Assembly (NCBI GenBank): GCA_015066225.1
Contig: SVOT01000007.1
Location: 1 to 64,000, forward strand
Direction of reading: 5' to 3'
From: Oscillospiraceae bacterium
GTDB taxonomy: Bacteria > Bacillota > Clostridia > Oscillospirales > Acutalibacteraceae
DNA length: 64,000 nt
Shown: piece by piece, positions 17,005 through 26,331 of the stretch
Numbering within the stretch: position 1 is the first letter of the stretch
How the letters are laid out: every line of letters begins with the position of its first letter
The notes under the pieces: model-generated
Told to the model about the DNA's origin: nothing
Database searches by the model: none
Seen by the model: the letters and a program-made list of their open reading frames with translations, nothing else
Translations under genes and position numbers: made by a program

Positions 17005-17970
17005 TTATATTGTCCCTTCATAGAAAGCGGTTTTAAACCATACGTTTTCAACCTCGAAGGATTTTTTGTTCAGATAATTCAAGATTCCTGCATCGGTTTT
17101 AAAATCAAATTGCAATTTGTATGAATACAGAAATTGTTTTTTGTAACCGCCGAATTCCTTGTTTTTGGCGTTTGTGCCGTATTTACCGTCGCCGAGAAGC
17201 GGGTTTCCAAGGTGGGAAAATGATGCACGAATCTGGTGAGTTCTTCCCGTGAGAAGCTCAACCTCTACTAAGGAAAGACCGCCCTTGTAATCAAGCACGT
17301 TGTATTTTGTGGCGATTGCTTTTGATTTGTCGGTTGATTTCTCGCTGATATAAACACGGTTCTGCTTCTCGTTTTTTTCGAGAAAGCCCTCGATTATACC
17401 GCATGGCTTTTTTAATTTACCTATTGCAACGCAAAGATAAAACTTGTGGATCTCACGGTTTTTCAGTTTTTCGTTGAGCACACGAAGACTTTCGGCGTTT
17501 TTTGCCGCAATTATTATGCCTGACGTGTTTCTGTCAATTCTGTTGACAAGCGCGGGGGCAAAGGATGCTTCTTTTTCCGGGTCATATTCACCTTTTTCAT
17601 AAAGGTAACGCTTCACACGTGTTATTGCCGTGTCGGTGTAGTTGCCCTCATCCGGGTGAGAGAGGATTCCGGTGGGTTTGTCTATAAGAAGTATGTTTTC
17701 ATCCTCATATACTATATTAATACTTTTACCCGCATTGAGAAAATCATATCTGGGCGTGGCTTTTTCGAAAAACTCGTCATTGATATACATTGCCACAACG
17801 TCGTTTTCGCAAAGACGATAGGATATCTCACTTCGCTTGTTATTTACCTTAATGCGCTTGCTTCGTATGTATTTATACATCAGCGATTGGGGTAACAACG
17901 GCACGGATTTTGAGATGTATTTATCAAGTCGCTGACCTGCGTCGTTTTTGTTTATTATAAATTCTTTCAT
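17005..17970 (-). CDS. RluA-family pseudouridine synthase
   Basis: 321 aa RNA-modifying enzyme. An N-terminal S4 RNA-binding domain (GQRLDKYISKSVP) is followed by the catalytic domain with the RIDRNTSGI motif containing the catalytic Asp, and LLTGRTHQIRASF near the C-terminus. The RNA target (23S rRNA or tRNA) cannot be told from sequence. It overlaps whiA by four bases and ends the hprK operon. Confidence 0.92.
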   Translation of the reverse strand: MKEFIINKNDAGQRLDKYISKSVPLLPQSLMYKYIRSKRIKVNNKRSEISYRLCENDVVAMYINDEFFEKATPRYDFLNAGKSINIVYEDENILLIDKPTGILSHPDEGNYTDTAITRVKRYLYEKGEYDPEKEASFAPALVNRIDRNTSGIIIAAKNAESLRVLNEKLKNREIHKFYLCVAIGKLKKPCGIIEGFLEKNEKQNRVYISEKSTDKSKAIATKYNVLDYKGGLSLVEVELLTGRTHQIRASFSHLGNPLLGDGKYGTNAKNKEFGGYKKQFLYSYKLQFDFKTDAGILNYLNKKSFEVENVWFKTAFYEGTI

Positions 17971-18872
17971 TTGCTTTTTAACTCCGCGGCGATGCTTTCC
18001 AGCTTTTTGAATCTTCTGCTCACGGCTGAACGTGAAAGCGGCGGGTTCATAGCCTTGCCGATTTCATCAAGAGATAAATCAGGGTTTTCGAGTCTGAGTG
18101 TGCAAAGCTGAGCAAGGTCCTCTGTCATATCCTCTAATCTGATTTTCTGAAGAATTTCTTCAATAACCTCAGATTGCTTCAGGGCGGCGGCAACAGACCT
18201 TGCAAGGTTGGCGTTTTCAAAGTTTGCACGGCGGTTGATTCGGTTTTTTAAATCCTTTTCTGCACGGGTTTGCATAACCTGAAGAAAAGCACTGTCTGCA
18301 CCCATTATACCGATGAAGTTCTCTATTGCTTCTGCTACCTTGCTATAGACAATGTAGCTGTTGTTACGCAATAAGCGCTTTGAGGGCAAGCCGATGTCTT
18401 CAATAACCTGCATAAGGTCATCGCAAAGCTTTGCCTTCTGAACGCTGAATTCAATGTGATAATCCTTTGTGGGGTCGGTAATGCTGCCACAAACGAGAAA
18501 AGCACCTCTTATAAATGCACGTGAACAGCAATCATCGTTGCTTTGCTCAAGATTTGAAAGGTTTATTCTGAGAACAAGCTCCTTTCCGGTGTAGCCGAAA
18601 AACTCAAGGATTTTGAGCCTGTCTGCACGGTCCGGCACGGTTATTTTATAGTTACCCGCCTTCGTTTCGATGGTTGTCGGGGTAATACCCGTTAAATCAC
18701 GTATGCCTGCCGCGTAGTGCTCGGCAACACATTTTGTTTCGGTCATCAACGAGATTTCTCTCAGGTTGAATGCCCTGCCGAAAAGAAGCATACCGAAGGC
18801 CTCTGCCTTTGCGCAACAGGCAGAGGGTATAACCTTGGTGAGTTCTTCTTTAACATCTGTGGAAAATGACAT
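17967..18872 (-). CDS. whiA: WhiA-family DNA-binding protein
   Basis: 301 aa. An N-terminal LAGLIDADG-endonuclease-like fold without nuclease function is followed by a C-terminal helix-turn-helix (DLSLDEIGKAMNPPLSRSAVSRR). In Bacillus WhiA affects chromosome segregation and division; in Streptomyces it controls sporulation. It normally sits with rapZ and yvcK; here the neighbours are murB and an RluA-type gene instead. Confidence 0.92.
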   Translation of the reverse strand: MSFSTDVKEELTKVIPSACCAKAEAFGMLLFGRAFNLREISLMTETKCVAEHYAAGIRDLTGITPTTIETKAGNYKITVPDRADRLKILEFFGYTGKELVLRINLSNLEQSNDDCCSRAFIRGAFLVCGSITDPTKDYHIEFSVQKAKLCDDLMQVIEDIGLPSKRLLRNNSYIVYSKVAEAIENFIGIMGADSAFLQVMQTRAEKDLKNRINRRANFENANLARSVAAALKQSEVIEEILQKIRLEDMTEDLAQLCTLRLENPDLSLDEIGKAMNPPLSRSAVSRRFKKLESIAAELKSK

Positions 18873-18874
18873 AA

Positions 18875-19807
18875 TTACCTCAATACTATAACTTCCGGCT
18901 CAAGAAGAACACCGGTTTGGGTTTCGACTGTTTTTTGTATGAAATCAATAAGCTCCAGAATATCGTCGGATGTTGCACCGCCCTTGTTGATAACAAAGCC
19001 TGCGTGTTTTTCGCTGACCTGGGCACCGCCGATTGATTTGCCTTTAAGGCTGCATTGCTCGATAAGAGCGCCTGCAAAATAACCCTCGGGTCGCTTGAAG
19101 GTGCTACCCGCACTGGGGTATTCAAGGGGTTGCTTTGTCTTTCTTCTGTTTAGAAAATCGTCCATAGCATTTTTTATATCGGCTTTGTCTGCTTTCTTGA
19201 GCTGTATTTTTATTTCTGAAATAATACAACCGTTTGTTTTATATGCGGAATGCCTGTATGATAAATCGGCTTCGCTTGCGGGGATGGTGACTGTTTCAAG
19301 CTCCGGTGTGATGTGTGTTACGTGAGTGAGCACATCTTTAATTTCGCCACCGTATGCCCCCGCATTCATATAAACTGCACCGCCACAGGTTCCGGGGATA
19401 CCGTATGCAAACTCAAGACCGCTGAGAGAGTTTTCTAATGCGAATTTGCAAAGGGTCACGAGCTTTGTTCCTGCGGAGCAAGTAATGACACCGTCATCTC
19501 CGAGAGTTATCTGTGCCATAGCATCGCCGATTTTTATGACAATTTTGTCAAGTCCCTCGTCGGGAGCCAACACATTTGTGCCATTGCCGAGAATAATGTA
19601 GGGCAACCCGGAATCCTTGATTAAAAGCAAAAGGGGTGACAACTGAGAAACCGCGGTCGGCTCTATCATTATAGGGCAGATACCCCCTGTTTTGAAGGAG
19701 GTGTGCGAAGAAAGTGCTTCGTTCACACTTACTCTACAGCCCAGAGCGGATGCCTTATTTGCAATATCTGAGAAAAGATTAGCGTTGTTTATGTTAATCA
19801 CCGTCAT
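18875..19807 (-). CDS. murB: UDP-N-acetylmuramate dehydrogenase
   Basis: 310 aa FAD enzyme that reduces UDP-GlcNAc-enolpyruvate to UDP-MurNAc in peptidoglycan synthesis. FAD-binding residues are in ILGNGTNVLAPD, the active-site Tyr/Arg region in AYGIPGTCGGAVYMNAGAYGG (quoted in part), and the catalytic Ser in PSAGSTFKRP. It is the short type II (Firmicute) form. It overlaps glcK by four bases and precedes whiA by two. Confidence 0.95.
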   Translation of the reverse strand: MTVININNANLFSDIANKASALGCRVSVNEALSSHTSFKTGGICPIMIEPTAVSQLSPLLLLIKDSGLPYIILGNGTNVLAPDEGLDKIVIKIGDAMAQITLGDDGVITCSAGTKLVTLCKFALENSLSGLEFAYGIPGTCGGAVYMNAGAYGGEIKDVLTHVTHITPELETVTIPASEADLSYRHSAYKTNGCIISEIKIQLKKADKADIKNAMDDFLNRRKTKQPLEYPSAGSTFKRPEGYFAGALIEQCSLKGKSIGGAQVSEKHAGFVINKGGATSDDILELIDFIQKTVETQTGVLLEPEVIVLR

Positions 19808-20751
19808 TCGTCAAGTAATGCTGCACCGATTATGCCTGCGTCATTTCCGAGAGCAGCGGGGAGGAGTGTAGCCTGTTTGTCTGCATAAACGCTGTAACGC
19901 TCAGCTTTAACAACGTCACGGATAGGTTGAAGAATTTTTTCACCCTGACCGCTGATGCCGCCGCCGATGCAAACAATTTCGGGCTGAAGTGCGTTGATGA
20001 CGTTTGCAAGACCGATTGATACGTAGTAAAGGTATCTGTCAACAACAGCCTTTGCTATAGCGTCACCCTTGTCAAGAGCTTCGAAAATAGATCTGCCGTC
20101 AACCTTGTTGAGGTCGCCCTTGCAGGTTTCCCACAAAAGGCTGTCACGGTTGCCTTCCATTGCTTCAACAGCCTGTGAAACAAGAGCTGTTGCAGAAGCG
20201 TATTTTTCCCAGCAGCCCTTTCTGCCACAGTTGCAGGGGATGCCGTCAACGTTAATGACCATATGACCCATTTCGCCGCCGCAGTAGTTGCTGCCGCGAT
20301 AAATTTTGCCGTCGATGATGATACCGCTGCCTACGCCTGTGCCGAGAGTTACCGCAACAAAGTTTTTAACGCCGTTACCACAGCCTGCGACTGCTTCGCC
20401 GAGAGCGGCTGCATTTGCGTCGTTTTCAAGGTAAACGGGCTTGCCGAGCCTTTCCTCAAGCATTTGTTTTGCAGGCACGTTGTGAAATTTAAGGTTGTTT
20501 GAAAATTCAATTGCGCCGGTATCCTTGTTAACTGAGCCGGGGGTGCCGATGCCTACTGATTTGATTTCATCATAAGAAATACCGGCATCCGCAATAGCCA
20601 TATCAACAGCTTCTTTAATGGAATCGAATATTTCTTCTGCAGGGCGGGGAGCGCGAGTTTTAACCTTGCCTCTGCCAACTATTTTATAGTTTTCGTCAAT
20701 AACGCCTGTTGCGATATTTGTTCCGCCTAAATCTACACCAATTCTGTACAT
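19804..20751 (-). CDS. glcK: ROK-family glucokinase
   Basis: 315 aa sugar kinase making glucose-6-phosphate. GVDLGGTNIATGV is the phosphate-binding motif; the ROK zinc motif CNCGRKGCWEKYAS is intact. Its place directly after hprK links glucose phosphorylation with carbon catabolite control. Other ROK substrates (N-acetylmannosamine, fructose) cannot be excluded. Confidence 0.9.
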   Translation of the reverse strand: MYRIGVDLGGTNIATGVIDENYKIVGRGKVKTRAPRPAEEIFDSIKEAVDMAIADAGISYDEIKSVGIGTPGSVNKDTGAIEFSNNLKFHNVPAKQMLEERLGKPVYLENDANAAALGEAVAGCGNGVKNFVAVTLGTGVGSGIIIDGKIYRGSNYCGGEMGHMVINVDGIPCNCGRKGCWEKYASATALVSQAVEAMEGNRDSLLWETCKGDLNKVDGRSIFEALDKGDAIAKAVVDRYLYYVSIGLANVINALQPEIVCIGGGISGQGEKILQPIRDVVKAERYSVYADKQATLLPAALGNDAGIIGAALLDE

Positions 20752-20771
20752 AATTATTTCTCCTTTGATTA

Positions 20772-21701
20772 TTAAAATTCACCCATTCCGAGTTGTTGCA
20801 TAAGTTCCTTTGCCGCATTGTAGCCGAGCTTTTTCTGGCGGTTGTTCATAGCGGCGATTTCGATGATGATAGCAAGGTTTCTACCGGGCTTTACGGGTAC
20901 AGTTGTTGAGGGGATGTTTATACCGAGGATTTCAGTGTATTCATCCTCAAGACCAAGACGGTCGTAAACCTTTTCGCTGTCCCAATGCTCAAGCTGGATT
21001 ACCATATCGATTTTTTCTGTGAGCTTAACAGAACCGACACCGAAGATGTTTCGTGCGTTTACAATACCGATGCCTCGGAGCTCAATGAAATGTCGTATGT
21101 TATCGGGTGCTGAACCAACAAGTGTTTTTGAAGAAACACGCTTGATTTCAACGGCATCGTCTGCAATAAGACGGTGACCACGCTTTATGAGCTCAACAGC
21201 AGTTTCGCTTTTACCGACACCGCTGTCGCCAAGAATGAGAATACCTTCACCGTAAACCTCAACCATAACACCGTGGCGAGTAATGCGTTCTGCAAGCTCT
21301 GTGCCGAGATATGAAATCAGCGTTGCCATTATCTGTGAGGTTACCTCGTTGCTTTTGAGAAGCGGAACCTCATGCTTTCTTGCATATTCCACCATCAGCT
21401 CGGGGATTTCAATTCCTCGGGTAATGACGGCGGCGGCAGGCTTATAGCTGAAGAATAAATCTAATCTCTCACGTTGAGTTGCTTCGTCAAGCTCTCTTAA
21501 ATAATCCATTTCGGCAAGACCGATGAATTCTACACGCTCTCTGTCGAAGTGTTTTTCATAGCCGGCAAACATAAGACCCGGTCTTGTAACGTCCTGTGAA
21601 CGTATGACCAGCTCTTCTGCGGGCTTGTCGGGAAGGTAAATAACTTCGAAGCTGTGCGCTTTTATGACTTTATCAAGCTGAACAGAGTATTTGCTACCCA
21701 A
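20772..21701 (-). CDS. hprK: HPr kinase/phosphorylase
   Basis: 309 aa bifunctional enzyme that phosphorylates or dephosphorylates Ser46 of HPr, the master switch of carbon catabolite repression in Firmicutes. Walker A GDSGVGKSETAVEL, the RLIADDAVEI acidic residues and the C-terminal LELRGIGIVNARN-type signature are all present. The start is a TTG at 21701 with AAGGGGG nine bases upstream; longer in-frame ATG starts overlap the promoter. It is the first gene of hprK-glcK-murB-whiA-rluA. Confidence 0.95.
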   Translation of the reverse strand: MGSKYSVQLDKVIKAHSFEVIYLPDKPAEELVIRSQDVTRPGLMFAGYEKHFDRERVEFIGLAEMDYLRELDEATQRERLDLFFSYKPAAAVITRGIEIPELMVEYARKHEVPLLKSNEVTSQIMATLISYLGTELAERITRHGVMVEVYGEGILILGDSGVGKSETAVELIKRGHRLIADDAVEIKRVSSKTLVGSAPDNIRHFIELRGIGIVNARNIFGVGSVKLTEKIDMVIQLEHWDSEKVYDRLGLEDEYTEILGINIPSTTVPVKPGRNLAIIIEIAAMNNRQKKLGYNAAKELMQQLGMGEF

Positions 21702-21738
21702 AACAGCATACCCCCTTATTATAATGTATAATAAACAC

Positions 21739-21767
21739 ATTATAGAACAAATTTTTCGATATGCCAA
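21739..21767 (-). promoter_or_regulatory. Promoter of the hprK operon
   Basis: On the minus strand: TTGGCA, 17-base spacer, TATAAT, about 38 bases before the TTG start. Confidence 0.75.
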
Positions 21768-21892
21768 TATATAAATTAAAAAAAGTTATACAATTTATAT
21801 ATTAACGGCACAAATGATTGCTTTTTTTCGTTTGTGATATTATTTGTGCTGTAAAGGGTTTTGGCGATTACGAAAAAATATTTTCAATTCTA

Positions 21893-21921
21893 TTGACAAT
21901 CGGAAAAGCCTGTGCTATAAT
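21893..21921 (+). promoter_or_regulatory. Consensus promoter for rpmG-secE-nusG-rplKA
   Basis: TTGACA, 17-base spacer, TATAAT: an exact consensus. A ~130-base leader follows. It starts with CCTCT/AGAGG and a T-run (21929-21951), a weak attenuator-like structure. Confidence 0.9.
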
Positions 21922-22056
21922 GCCTGTACCTCTCAAAGAGGGTTCTTTTTTTGTGCCCTGATTTTAGCACATCGAAAGAATCTGATTCGGCAAGTTCGGG
22001 GATACGCTCCGTTCACCGGCGAGAGGGAGGCTAATCAAAAATTGGAGGTGCCGTTA

Positions 22057-22206
22057 ATGAGAGTAAAAATCACACTTTCCTGCACAGAATGTAAACAGCG
22101 TAATTACAACACTATGAAGGAAAAAAAGAACAACCCTGACAGGTTGGAGATGAAAAAGTACTGCAGATTCTGCAAGAAACACACTCTCCACAGAGAGACA
22201 AAGTAA
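22057..22206 (+). CDS. rpmG: 50S ribosomal protein L33
   Basis: 49 aa. Two CxxC pairs ([10 protein letters not shown] and YCRFCKKHT) make this the zinc-binding L33 form. GGAGGTG lies eight bases upstream of the ATG. Upstream in-frame codons are leader, not protein. The rpmG-secE-nusG order is standard in Clostridia. Confidence 0.95.
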   Translation: MRVKITLSCTECKQRNYNTMKEKKNNPDRLEMKKYCRFCKKHTLHRETK

Positions 22207-22218
22207 GGAGGTAGCGTA

Positions 22219-22623
22219 ATGGCAGACGAGAAAAAAATTGTCGCTAAAGAAAATGCCTCTGACGCTGCAAAGTCCGCAAAGAAGGAGAAAAAAGAGCCTT
22301 CCAGATTTTCACCCAAGCGTATCGGTAAAGGTATTGCCCGCTTCTTTAAAGACCTCAGAGGCGAAACAAAGAAAATTGTTTGGCCCGGTCGTAAGATGGT
22401 AATCAAAAGCACCGGTATCGTACTTGCTGCAATCCTTGTTATCGGTGCAGGTATCTGGCTTATTGACTTTGCTGTTTCCGGCGCAATCACCGGAGTTAAC
22501 GAGATAGCATCACACACAGAAGCTACAACAGAAGCTCCTACCGAAAAAGAAGACAAGGAAGATGCTGCTGACGAGGAAAAGGATTCAAAAGACGAATCCA
22601 AAAAAGCTGACACGGCTGAATAA
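22219..22623 (+). CDS. secE: Preprotein translocase subunit SecE with acidic C-terminal tail
   Basis: 134 aa subunit that clamps the SecY channel. The conserved part is RFFKDLRGETKKIVWPGRK followed by a single membrane helix. Firmicute SecE is usually 60-80 aa; here the N-terminus is Lys/Ala-rich, and after the helix a ~35-residue Glu/Asp/Lys tail extends outside. Gene order rpmG-secE-nusG supports the call. Confidence 0.92.
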   Translation: MADEKKIVAKENASDAAKSAKKEKKEPSRFSPKRIGKGIARFFKDLRGETKKIVWPGRKMVIKSTGIVLAAILVIGAGIWLIDFAVSGAITGVNEIASHTEATTEAPTEKEDKEDAADEEKDSKDESKKADTAE

Positions 22624-22666
22624 TTCCGAGCACTACTAAAAAATCAAGTATTTTCGGAGGTTTACA

Positions 22667-23263
22667 ATGGCTGCTGAAGCAAGATGGTATATAATCCACA
22701 CTTATTCAGGTTATGAGAATAAGGTTGCGGAGAATATCGAAAAATTCGTTGAAAACCGCAAGATGCACGATAAAATCCTGGGCGTGTGCATTCCTCTTGA
22801 AAAGGTTGTTGAGGTCAGAGATGACAAAACAGTTGAAGTCGAGAGAAAAATGTTCCCCGGCTACGTTATCGTTAAGCTTGCTGTTGAATACAGCGACAAA
22901 GAGGGCGAAGAAAACGTTCTCAAGGTTCCCGATGAAACATGGCACGCAATCCGTTACACACGTGGTGTAACAGGCTTCGTAGGCCCCGACGGCAGACCCG
23001 TTCCCCTTACTGAGGATGAAATCCGCCGCTTCGGTGTCGAAGAGGTTGAATCTTCTGATTCTAACGTTGCAAGAACAGTTACAGAGGTTGCATACGAGGT
23101 CGGCGACCTTGTCACAATCACCGACGGCCTTATGGAAGGCAACTCAGGTGTTGTTGAAGCAATCGACACAGAAAACAACACTGTTCGTGTCATCATTTCG
23201 TTTATGGGTAAAGAAGCCCCTGTTGAGTTAGCTCTCAATCAGGTGAAAAGAGCGATTGATTAA
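22667..23263 (+). CDS. nusG: Transcription antitermination factor NusG
   Basis: 198 aa RNA polymerase-associated factor. The NGN domain has WYIIHTYSGYENKVAENI and FPGYVIVKL; the KOW domain has GDLVTITDGLMEGNSGVV. It affects elongation, pausing and Rho or ribosome coupling. It is preceded by a good RBS (TCGGAGG) and followed by a 120-base structured gap before rplK. Confidence 0.96.
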   Translation: MAAEARWYIIHTYSGYENKVAENIEKFVENRKMHDKILGVCIPLEKVVEVRDDKTVEVERKMFPGYVIVKLAVEYSDKEGEENVLKVPDETWHAIRYTRGVTGFVGPDGRPVPLTEDEIRRFGVEEVESSDSNVARTVTEVAYEVGDLVTITDGLMEGNSGVVEAIDTENNTVRVIISFMGKEAPVELALNQVKRAID

Positions 23264-23383
23264 TCGCGGTTAATTTGGTAACCAGCGGTATATCCGCTGT
23301 TATATGCGGCGCAAAGCGCTGCGTGTGGGAGGAGTAAGGCGAGCTCTTATTCCGCCATACCACGAATTTTGGAGGTGCAAAAA

Positions 23384-23809
23384 ATGGCTCAAAAGGTTGT
23401 AGGTTTAATTAAATTGCAGATTCCCGCCGGTAAAGCAACCCCGGCACCCCCCGTTGGTCCTGCATTAGGTCAACACGGTGTAAACATCATGGGATTCACA
23501 AAAGAATTCAATGAGAGAACAAAGAACGACATGGGTCTTATTATTCCTGTTGTTATCACAGTTTACGCTGACCGTTCTTTCAGTTTTATCACAAAAACTC
23601 CGCCTGCTGCTGTTCTTATTAAGAAGGCTTGCGGTATCGAAAGCGGTTCGGGTGTTCCGAATAAGACAAAGGTTGCAACAATTACCGGAGAGCAAGTAAG
23701 AAAAATCGCAGAGCAGAAAATGCCTGATCTTAACGCTGCTGATATTGATTCTGCTATCTCAATGATTGCAGGTACAGCACGTAGCATGGGCGTTACTGTT
23801 GTTGATTGA
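23384..23809 (+). CDS. rplK: 50S ribosomal protein L11
   Basis: 141 aa protein of the GTPase-associated centre. [20 protein letters not shown] and the C-terminal AGTARSMGV are textbook. Start at 23384 with GGAGGTG upstream; an ATG five codons earlier lies inside that RBS. The gap upstream (23264-23383) holds GC-rich hairpins around 23283-23325, possibly the site where L1 represses this operon. Confidence 0.97.
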   Translation: MAQKVVGLIKLQIPAGKATPAPPVGPALGQHGVNIMGFTKEFNERTKNDMGLIIPVVITVYADRSFSFITKTPPAAVLIKKACGIESGSGVPNKTKVATITGEQVRKIAEQKMPDLNAADIDSAISMIAGTARSMGVTVVD

Positions 23810-23866
23810 TGCTCCCGGGTGGGAGGTAAATCCGATTTAACCACTCTATAGGGAGGAAATTTAATT

Positions 23867-24577
23867 ATGAAACATGGTAAAAAATATGTAGAGAGCGCAA
23901 AGCTCGTTGACAGAGCAAAGCTCTACGAGGTTGCAGAGGCTCTCGAGCTTGCAGCAAAAACTGCAAGTGCTAAATTCGACGAAACAATTGAAATGCATAT
24001 CCGTCTTGGTGTTGACTCCCGTCACGCTGACCAGCAGGTTAGAGGCGCTGTTGTTCTTCCCAACGGAACAGGTAAAAATGTTCGTGTAGCAGTTTTCGCA
24101 AAGGGCGACGCTGCAGAAGCTGCAAAAGCAGCAGGTGCAGACATCGTCGGCGACATGGATCTTCTTGAAAAGATTCAGGGCGGCTTCATGGACTTCGATG
24201 TTTGTATTGCAACACCCGATATGATGGGTCTTGTTGGTCGTCTCGGTAAGGTTCTCGGTCCCCGTGGTCTTATGCCTTCACCCAAAGCAGGTACAGTTAC
24301 TCCTGATGCTGCAAAGGCTGTTGAAGAAGCAAAGGCAGGTAAGATTGAATACCGTCTTGACAAAACAAACATCATTCACTGCCCCATCGGTAAAGCTTCA
24401 TTCGGTGGCGAAAAGCTCACAGAGAATGCTATGGCTCTCCTTGATGCAGTTATCAAAGCAAAACCCGCAGCAACAAAGGGTACTTACATCCGTTCATGCG
24501 TAGTTGCATCAACAATGGGCCCCGGCGTTCGTGTTAATGCTGCAAAGCTTACAGGCACAGCTTCAAACGAAGACTAA
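23867..24577 (+). CDS. rplA: 50S ribosomal protein L1
   Basis: 236 aa protein of the L1 stalk that helps release deacylated t[22 protein letters not shown] and MPSPKAGTV are diagnostic. In many bacteria L1 also represses translation of its own rplKA message. Strong RBS GGGAGGAA. Confidence 0.97.
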   Translation: MKHGKKYVESAKLVDRAKLYEVAEALELAAKTASAKFDETIEMHIRLGVDSRHADQQVRGAVVLPNGTGKNVRVAVFAKGDAAEAAKAAGADIVGDMDLLEKIQGGFMDFDVCIATPDMMGLVGRLGKVLGPRGLMPSPKAGTVTPDAAKAVEEAKAGKIEYRLDKTNIIHCPIGKASFGGEKLTENAMALLDAVIKAKPAATKGTYIRSCVVASTMGPGVRVNAAKLTGTASNED

Positions 24578-24585
24578 AAAAGTGC

Positions 24586-24614
24586 TTGACATACCTCTTT
24601 TGGTGTGTTACAAT
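24586..24614 (+). promoter_or_regulatory. Promoter for rplJ-rplL
   Basis: TTGACA, 17-base spacer, TACAAT, starting nine bases after the rplA stop codon. Confidence 0.82.
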
Positions 24615-24621
24615 ATCAAAG

Positions 24622-24790
24622 CTGTTCTTAAGACAGCAGGTGCAAATTTGTTTAATGGTCCTATCCGCCTGCCGAGGAATGCATTTATACTGATATTTTA
24701 CGTATTGTGTATCTATGCCCTTCTCGCGCCATGCGGGGAGGGTATTAATATTTAACCAAAGAGCAAAAAGGCAATTTATAATTTATTCGG
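24622..24790 (+). ncRNA. Ribosomal protein L10 leader
   Basis: Between the promoter and rplJ lies the conserved L10(L12)4-binding leader layout: AGACAGCAGGTGC, CCTGCCGAGG, and a final hairpin CCTTCTCGCGCCATGCGGGGAGG. In Bacillus this element lets L10-L12 repress its own operon. I identify it from sequence pattern and position only. Confidence 0.8.
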
Positions 24791-24802
24791 AGGTGAATTA
24801 GT

Positions 24803-25324
24803 TTGCCAAGTGCTAAAATTTTAGAAGCTAAAAAAGCAGAAGTTGCTGCAATCGCTGAGAGACTTCAGGGTGCATGTGCAGGTGTCCTCGTTGACTACAA
24901 GGGTATCAACGTTGCTGACGACACAGCTCTTCGTAAGGAACTCCGTGAAGCAGGTGTTGAGTACACAGTTACAAAGAACACAATGATTGAGCTTGCTATC
25001 AAGGGCACAGAGCTTGAGGGTCTTTCAGACGCTCTTGCCGGTACCACAGCTCTCGCAACATCTAAGGATGATTACGTTGCTGCTGCAAGAATCCTTGCTA
25101 AATTTGCTAACACTCACAAAAACTTCAGCATTAAGACAGGTTTCCTTGATAACGAGGTTATCTCTCTTGAAAAGGTTGACAGCCTTGCAAAGCTTCCTTC
25201 AAGAGAAGTATTGCTCGCTACTGTATGCAATGCGTTCAACGCTCCCATTTCTGCGTTCGCTCGTGCAGTTCAGGCTATTGTTGACAAAGGTGGCGAAGCC
25301 ACAGCAGAAGCAGCAGCTGAATAA
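24803..25324 (+). CDS. rplJ: 50S ribosomal protein L10
   Basis: 173 aa base of the L7/L12 stalk. GVLVDYKGINVADDTALRKEL and VTKNTMIELA are typical. Translation starts at TTG 24803, seven bases after GGAGGTG; a TTG start may help keep L10 translation sensitive to feedback. The C-terminal helix that carries L12 dimers is present. Confidence 0.95.
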   Translation: MPSAKILEAKKAEVAAIAERLQGACAGVLVDYKGINVADDTALRKELREAGVEYTVTKNTMIELAIKGTELEGLSDALAGTTALATSKDDYVAAARILAKFANTHKNFSIKTGFLDNEVISLEKVDSLAKLPSREVLLATVCNAFNAPISAFARAVQAIVDKGGEATAEAAAE

Positions 25325-25398
25325 TTGCTGTAACCAATAAGTAATAAAATTTATTAAAATCTAAAGCCTATAAGGCGAAATAATTGGAGGAAAATAAA

Positions 25399-25773
25399 AT
25401 GGCATCTGAAAAGATTACTGCTATTATTGAAGAATTAAAAGTACTTACAGTTCTCGAGCTCTCCGAACTCGTTCACGCTGTAGAAGAAGAATTCGGCGTA
25501 TCCGCTGCAGCAGCAGTTGCAGTAGCAGCTCCTGTTGAAGCAGCAGCTGCAGCTGAAGAGAAGACAGAGTTTGACGTTGTTCTTGCAGAAGTTGGCGCAA
25601 ACAAAATCGCTGTTATCAAGGTTGTTCGTGAGCTCACAGGTCTTGGCCTTGCAGAAGCAAAAGCTAAGGTTGACGGCGCTCCCGCAACACTCAAAGAAGC
25701 TGTTTCTAAAGACGATGCAGAAGCTGCAAAAGCTAAGCTCGAAGAAGCAGGCGCAAAAGTTGAAATTAAATAA
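25399..25773 (+). CDS. rplL: 50S ribosomal protein L7/L12
   Basis: 124 aa flexible stalk protein that recruits translation GTPases. The N-terminal dimerisation domain, an Ala-rich hinge, and the C-terminal [20 protein letters not shown] domain are complete. Start at 25399 with GGAGG upstream. A strong terminator follows. Confidence 0.97.
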   Translation: MASEKITAIIEELKVLTVLELSELVHAVEEEFGVSAAAAVAVAAPVEAAAAAEEKTEFDVVLAEVGANKIAVIKVVRELTGLGLAEAKAKVDGAPATLKEAVSKDDAEAAKAKLEEAGAKVEIK

Positions 25774-25791
25774 TTTAGTTTTAACAGATTT

Positions 25792-25824
25792 ACTCCTCGG
25801 TCAGGTGACCGGGGAGTTTTTTTA
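25792..25824 (+). terminator. Terminator of rplJ-rplL
   Basis: ACTCCTCGGTCA pairs with TGACCGGGGAGT, followed by seven Ts. Confidence 0.92.
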
Positions 25825-25877
25825 GTGAAGAAGTAACGGTGAACAGTGAAGAAGTATTAGTGGATAGTGAAGATGTA
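25824..25877. repeat. 21-bp tandem repeat, 2.6 copies
   Basis: The unit AGTGAAGAAGTA plus nine variable bases occurs at 25824-25844 and 25845-25865, with a partial third (AGTGAAGATGTA) at 25866-25877. The bases from 25878 to 26208 hold no gene, RBS or clear hairpin that I can support. Confidence 0.75.
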
Positions 25878-26208
25878 TGGTAGGGAAGTATATTAAAAGT
25901 CGATACAACGAAGTCTGAATAAAAAATGTAATAAATAGGTGCTTGTGGTCATATGCTGGTGATAGGTTCGGTCCGGAGATTTTTTGGTGCTGTGCACTCA
26001 TTGATATCTTTTGTCGGCTGACGGTTTGTGGGGGAGAGCTTCGTAAACAGGAAGTGGTTCGGTTGCATTTTAACGAATTCTTTTTTTGATTTTTACACCA
26101 AGTTACGCAATATTCTCGTTAAGTTTTCGTTAAAGTGCGGAATTGTGAACAAAAAATATTGGTGTAATTGTGCAAATCGTCAAAAATAAACAAAAACTAA
26201 AAAAGGTG

Positions 26209-26237
26209 TTTACAAAAATTGGTGTTTGTGCTATTAT
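26209..26237 (+). promoter_or_regulatory. Promoter of the first pilin gene
   Basis: TTTACA, 17-base spacer, TATTAT. A ~90-base leader follows with a hairpin AACATTCCC/GGGGGTGTT (26258-26279) and a strong RBS GAAGGAG. Confidence 0.78.
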
Positions 26238-26331
26238 ATAGCCGTAACAAAGGTACGGAACATTCCCGCTTGGGGGTGTTGGCCGGCTTTGAATACATTA
26301 TAATTTTTTATTTAGAAGGAGTTGTTCGTAA

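Noticed and set aside
25824..25877. CRISPR array
   Set aside because: Units are 21 bp in direct tandem with no spacers; no cas genes are near.
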